From positions 1-7,758 of the forward strand of contig WFYF01000093.1 of the NCBI GenBank assembly GCA_015490255.1: a stretch of DNA of 7,758 bases, given 5' to 3'. The stretch comes from Caldifarciminota bacterium. GTDB lineage: Bacteria > Hydrothermota > Hydrothermia > S141-80. Under the pieces are notes generated by a model. The model saw only the letters and a program-made list of their open reading frames with translations. It ran no database searches and was not told where the DNA came from. This document shows positions 4,573-7,758 of the stretch, one piece after another (positions within the stretch are counted from its first letter, which is position 1; each line of letters opens with the position of its first letter). The translations under genes and the position numbers were made by a program.

Positions 4573-5815
4573 ATGTCAGCCCTGTCGGAGTCTCGTCTTC
4601 TTGCTCTGGTGTGGGAGGAAATTGAGCGTCGTCTTGCGCAGGCCACGGGGATTCCCCATGAGCGGGGAAGAGGCCTGCGTCTGCTGGAGGTGCGGGGGAA
4701 AGAGGCCGTGGTTCAGGGGGAGAAAAACGATGCCCTGGAACGCTGGCTTCTCCAGGCGCTCCAGGAGTTCTTCCCCGCCGTGGAACGGGTGGTTTTCCAG
4801 GCGCCACCTCCCCCCCCTGAGGCCTCAGGCAGCCTGCTTCAGCGCATCGCCCGCACGCCCCACAACCGGTTTGCCATTGAGCTCCTGGAACATCTCCTTC
4901 CCCGGAAGGGGAAACCCCTCTACAACCCCCTCGTGTTCTGGGGCCCTCCGGGGGTGGGAAAAACCACGGTCATCCTGGCCTATGCCCACACCCTCCAGCA
5001 CGAGGGCGTTCCGGTGCTCTACTGGACTGCTGACAGCTTCATGCAGGATGCGGTGGCGGCCCTCCGGGAGAAACGTCTGCGACTGTGGCATACGGAAATC
5101 ATGCGGCACCGGGTCATCGTGCTGGAAAACCTGGATGAAATTGCCCGCCGGAGCGGCTTTTTCCAGTCTGAAGTTCTCCCTCCTGGAGGAAAGCCGCGCC
5201 CAGAGCCAGTGGATCTTCACCCTCTCCCGGCATCCCCGGAAGTTCTCAAAAATCCGGGACGATCTTCGCTCCCGGCTCCTGGGGGGTCTGGCCGTTCACC
5301 TTCCGGCCCCGGATCTGGAAAGCCGGAAGGGGTTTGTCACCTTTCTCCTGGAGCGCCGCCGGCGCACCCTCCCTCCCGATCTCCTCCACCTTCTGGTGAC
5401 CCGGGCGCCGGGGGATCTGCGGGTGCTGGAAGGCTGGGTCAACCAGGTGCTGGCCTATGAAGAGCTCCAGGGACGCTTCCCAGATCCCGCCACCCTGGAA
5501 CGGGAGATCTTTCTGGAGGAACCTTCTCCTGCCCACACGGTGATCGCGGTGGTTGGAGAAGTGCTGGCGGTCTCGCCGGACGGCATGCTCGGCCGAAGCC
5601 GGCGGCGCAACGTGGCTCTGGCCCGGCGGATCGCCATGTTCCTTCTCCACACGGACTTCCACCTGTCCCTGCGGGAAATTGGCCAGATCTTCCACCGCCA
5701 CCACACCACCGTGCTTTCCAACCTCCGGACGCTGGAGCGGGAACGGAGCCGGGATTCCCGTGTGGAAACCCTGCTGCAGAAGATCCGGAGGCTTCTGGCC
5801 GGTGACGACGCGTGA
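4573..5815 (+). CDS. dnaA: Divergent DnaA-family protein, interrupted by a +1 frameshift
   Basis: DnaA proteins are AAA+ ATPases that bind DnaA boxes and open origins. The gene reads in one frame from ATG 4573 to about 5160 and in the next frame to TGA 5813-5815; dropping one T from the T5 run at 5158-5162 restores 413 aa. In that protein, domain I is about residues 8-77, and domain III has HNRFAIELL and YNPLVFWGPPGVGKT (Walker A 124-131). Box VII-like DDLRSRL (229-235) and sensor-2-like GDLRVLEG (280-287) follow. The helix-turn-helix domain IV is about 319-390, with GQIFHRHHTTVLS. Departures from the family are GPPGVGKT instead of GGVGLGKT, Walker B IVLENLD with Glu185-Asn186 for Asp-Asp, and RHHTTV instead of RDHTTV in the DNA-recognition helix. 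It could be a paralogue with a regulatory role rather than the main initiator. The frameshift may be a sequencing error, a real mutation or, less likely, recoding. Confidence 0.85.
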
Positions 5816-6050
5816 AGTGAGGGAACGCCTGGCCGCCCTTTACGCCCGGGCCGAAGAGGCCTATGAAACGCGCCTCCGACCCTCGGTCCCGGGCACACCC
5901 CCTTTCTGGGTCTTTTCCGTGATCGTGGCGGTAGGCATGGTGGCGTTTCTGTGGGGTATGATGTTCGCCCTGCTGGGGGGATGGGCCGCTCTCATCCAGA
6001 TGACAAACTTTCTTTCTGAGGCCACCCGGGTCTATGAGCCCACCCCCTGA
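5802..6050 (+). CDS. Small membrane protein of unknown function, coupled to the dnaA-like gene
   Basis: This 82-aa protein is not recognised. The N-terminal 25-30 residues are charged and probably helical (REVRERLAALYARAEEAYE). A Pro/Gly turn (PSVPGTPP) follows, then a long hydrophobic stretch at about residues 36-65 (FWVFSVIVAVGMVAFLWGMM and beyond), long enough for one span or a tight hairpin. A short polar tail ends in YEPTP. The GTG start at 5802 overlaps the end of the dnaA-like gene by 14 nt, with GGAGG at 5787-5791; a second in-frame GTG at 5817 is an alternative. Overlap implies co-transcription and coupled translation, but the protein gives no direct functional clue. It ends 18 nt before the stop of the convergent epimerase gene, and no clear terminator hairpin is seen between them. 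Confidence 0.6.
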   Translation: MTTREVRERLAALYARAEEAYETRLRPSVPGTPPFWVFSVIVAVGMVAFLWGMMFALLGGWAALIQMTNFLSEATRVYEPTP

Positions 6051-6068
6051 TCCTCGGGTGACGCCCCC

Positions 6069-7037
6069 TCATCCGGTGCCCGACCGGTGGTGGACCTGCA
6101 CGTGGGAAAGGGTGCGGCGCAGTCCCTCCCGTAGGGAGGTCCGGGGTTCCCATCTCAGAACCTTCCGGGCCCGTGCCGGTAAAAGAACACTCCGTTTGAG
6201 GTCTCCGGGACGGGCCGGCCCCCGGGGAGGGCTGTCCGCCCCTTCCGGAAGAGAAATACCTTCTTCCCGGAGAACCGTCACCAGCGTGCGATAGAGCTCA
6301 CCTGTGGAAACGGTCCGTCCGGTCGCGATGTTCAGCGTCTCACCGTCGCCACCCGAAAGGGCCAGCAGGTTGGCGTTCACCACGTCCTCCACAAAAACAT
6401 AGTCCCGGAACATGCCATCCGGGGTGTCCGGATAGGCGTAGATTGTGGGAACTTTCCCCGCAAGCAGGGCCTCCAGAAAGATGGCCACCACGCCCGCCTC
6501 TCCGTGGGGCACCTGGCGGGGGCCATACACGTTGGCATAACGCAGGATGGTGAAGGCCAGACCGTGTGTTTCTCCGAACCACCGGATATACATCTCTCCC
6601 GTGAGCTTGGAAAGGGCATAGGGGGATTGGGGATTGGGGGGATGCTCCTCCGGAACCGGCGCCTCCACATCGCCATAGATGGCACCTCCGGTGGAGGCAA
6701 AGATCACCTTCCGCACCCCCGCCCGGACCGCCGCCTGGAGGAGCCGGAGGGTTCCGAGCACGTTCACCCGGGCATCCTCGTGGGGATCTTCCACCGAGAA
6801 CGGCACAGAGATCTGCGCCGCATGGTGGTTGATCACCTCCGGGCGCTCCAGAAGGACAAGCTCCTCAAAGGCCGGGTCGGTGATGTCCAGTTTGAAAAAG
6901 CGAGCCCGGGGATGAACGTTCCGGGGGTCTCCCCCCGAGAGATTGTCCACCACCAGCACCTCGTGGCCCGCCTCCACATACGCATCCGCCACGTGGGAGC
7001 CGATGAACCCCGCTCCGCCGGTGACCAGGATTTTCAC
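6069..7037 (-). CDS. NAD-dependent epimerase, extended SDR family, GalE-like
   Basis: The family interconverts nucleotide sugars, typically UDP-glucose and UDP-galactose or their N-acetyl forms, through a 4-keto intermediate on bound NAD. The 322-aa protein has the extended-SDR plan: GGAGFIG (7-13) at the N-terminal Rossmann turn, Asp31 after strand 2 (VVDN) for the NAD ribose, LDITD (50-54), the Ser/Thr site in FASTGGAIYGD (113-123), and the YALSK catalytic pair Tyr140 and Lys144. RYANVYGPRQ (166-175) and RDYVFVEDVV (211-220) are substrate-side motifs typical of UDP-sugar 4-epimerases. Substrate preference cannot be read from sequence, so galE is not assigned firmly. The start is GTG at 7037-7035, overlapping the upstream rmlB-like stop by 4 nt (GTGA); the coupling suggests a shared sugar pathway, likely for surface polysaccharide. 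The gene converges on the membrane-protein gene ending at 6050. Confidence 0.88.
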   Translation of the reverse strand: MKILVTGGAGFIGSHVADAYVEAGHEVLVVDNLSGGDPRNVHPRARFFKLDITDPAFEELVLLERPEVINHHAAQISVPFSVEDPHEDARVNVLGTLRLLQAAVRAGVRKVIFASTGGAIYGDVEAPVPEEHPPNPQSPYALSKLTGEMYIRWFGETHGLAFTILRYANVYGPRQVPHGEAGVVAIFLEALLAGKVPTIYAYPDTPDGMFRDYVFVEDVVNANLLALSGGDGETLNIATGRTVSTGELYRTLVTVLREEGISLPEGADSPPRGPARPGDLKRSVLLPARARKVLRWEPRTSLREGLRRTLSHVQVHHRSGTG

Positions 7038-7758
7038 GTCAGGCGCTCCCCATACCAGGCCTCAAAATAGCTCCGGAAAGCGGGATCCTGATCCACAATG
7101 CGCTCCCACCATGCGGTGTGCTCCCGGTACCAGGCCACCGTCCGGGCCAGGCCCTCGTCCATGGATACCGACGGCCGGAACCCCAGTGTTGCCCGGGCCC
7201 GGGAGGAATCCAGCCGGTAGCACCGGTCGTGCACCGGACGATCCTCCACGAACCGGATGAGAGAGGGATCCCCACCCACCAGCTCCAGAATTTTTTCCAC
7301 CACGGCGAGGTTGGGGGTGGGTCGCTCCGCTCCGAGGTTATAGACCGCTCCCGGTTCTCCCTTTTCAAAGGCCAGGAGCAGGCCTTCCACGGCATCGTTC
7401 ACAAACAGCCAGGACCGTTTCTGCTGGCCGTCGCCATAAACCGGCAAAGGGAGGCCCCGCAGGGCCCGGATGATCATCAGAGGGATGAACTTTTCGGGGT
7501 GCTGACGGGGTCCATAGATGTTCGTGGGGCGAACCACCACACCGGAGAGGCCCATCCGGGAGAAAAAGGCGTGGGCGAAACGGTCTGCGGCCAGTTTGGA
7601 AAGGGCATAAGGGTTGGTGGCGTCCAGGGGGGCGCTTTCCGGAGCCGGGGAGAAGGTTTCCCCATAGACCTCGTCCGTGCTCATGTGAAGAATTTTCCTC
7701 CCGAAACCCGCGCGGTGGGCCTCCTGCAGCAGAGAGACGGTGCCGTGGATATCGGAGA
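7034..7758 (-). CDS. rfbB: dTDP-glucose 4,6-dehydratase, RmlB type (N-terminus beyond right edge)
   Basis: RmlB converts dTDP-glucose to dTDP-4-keto-6-deoxyglucose, the second step towards dTDP-rhamnose and related deoxysugars. The last 240 residues are visible; roughly the first third, including the glycine-rich NAD turn, is missing. The open frame continues to the window edge (SDIHGTVSLLQEAHRAG), so the ATG at 7684 is internal. Diagnostic motifs are MSTDEVYG, whose Thr-Asp-Glu is the dehydratase catalytic set and sets it apart from plain epimerases, and YALSK with Tyr and Lys. Others are RPTNIYGPRQHPEKFIPL, PLPVYGDGQQKRSWLFVNDAV, YNLGAE, and DRPVHDRCYRLD near the C-terminus, where RmlB usually has DRPGHDRRYAID. 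The stop overlaps the epimerase GTG start by 4 nt. Other deoxysugar dehydratases share most of these motifs, so the exact substrate is likely but not certain. Confidence 0.9.
   Translation of the reverse strand, partial: SDIHGTVSLLQEAHRAGFGRKILHMSTDEVYGETFSPAPESAPLDATNPYALSKLAADRFAHAFFSRMGLSGVVVRPTNIYGPRQHPEKFIPLMIIRALRGLPLPVYGDGQQKRSWLFVNDAVEGLLLAFEKGEPGAVYNLGAERPTPNLAVVEKILELVGGDPSLIRFVEDRPVHDRCYRLDSSRARATLGFRPSVSMDEGLARTVAWYREHTAWWERIVDQDPAFRSYFEAWYGERLT

Noticed and set aside
4383..4646. Minus-strand open frame whose C-terminal part contains TCPTC, suggesting a small zinc-binding protein.
   Set aside because: Only three cysteines fit, it lies across the dnaA-like promoter and start, has no ribosome binding site that I can see, and its N-terminal half is the arginine-rich shadow of the dnaA-like coding strand.
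4529..5160. Upstream half of the long plus-strand frame that starts at 4529.
   Set aside because: Its translation is Arg/Ser/Cys-rich and unlike DnaA until about 5160, while the frame starting at 4573 carries domain I and the Walker motifs with a good ribosome binding site.

Overview
This is a GC-rich bacterial window. Release factor 2 at the left edge and the Shine-Dalgarno-led genes mark it as bacterial. A cbb3-type oxidase indicates aerobic or microaerobic respiration. The sequence does not fix the lineage. The unusual domain layout of the oxidase cytochrome c subunit and a very divergent DnaA suggest a poorly characterised group.

Layout. (1) Positions 1-223, minus strand: the 5' end of prfB (release factor 2), reading leftward out of the window and lacking the usual programmed frameshift site. 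(2) Positions 224-367: an intergenic region with two divergent promoters. Both carry the same AGAA-N9-TTCT dyad between -35 and -10. (3) Positions 368-4280, plus strand: a compact respiratory operon. It holds a 71-aa single-span membrane protein, an exported DUF1573 protein, CcoN, and a 516-aa CcoO extended by three extra cytochrome c domains, giving four haems. The second and third extra domains are a recent duplication. A textbook intrinsic terminator at 4300-4333 closes the operon. (4) Positions 4334-4572: an intergenic region with two perfect CATG-centred palindromes, one DnaA-box-like 9-mer and a good sigma70-type promoter. (5) Positions 4573-6050, plus strand: a divergent DnaA-family gene split between two frames at a T5 run, then an overlapping 82-aa membrane protein gene. 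(6) Positions 6069-7758, minus strand, converging on the previous block: two nucleotide-sugar SDR genes, an RmlB-type dehydratase cut by the right edge and a GalE-like epimerase, overlapping by 4 nt.

How the genes fit together. CcoN supplies the haem-copper O2-reduction site and the tetrahaem CcoO-like protein the electron path to it. The latter probably replaces the separate CcoO and dihaem CcoP of standard cbb3 oxidases, since no ccoP or ccoQ is present here. The DUF1573 gene is translationally coupled to ccoN, so a role in oxidase assembly or at the envelope is plausible but unproven. The SDR pair would feed surface-polysaccharide synthesis. The most notable points are the tetrahaem fusion, the divergent and frameshifted DnaA, and the mirrored promoter/operator pair between prfB and the oxidase operon.
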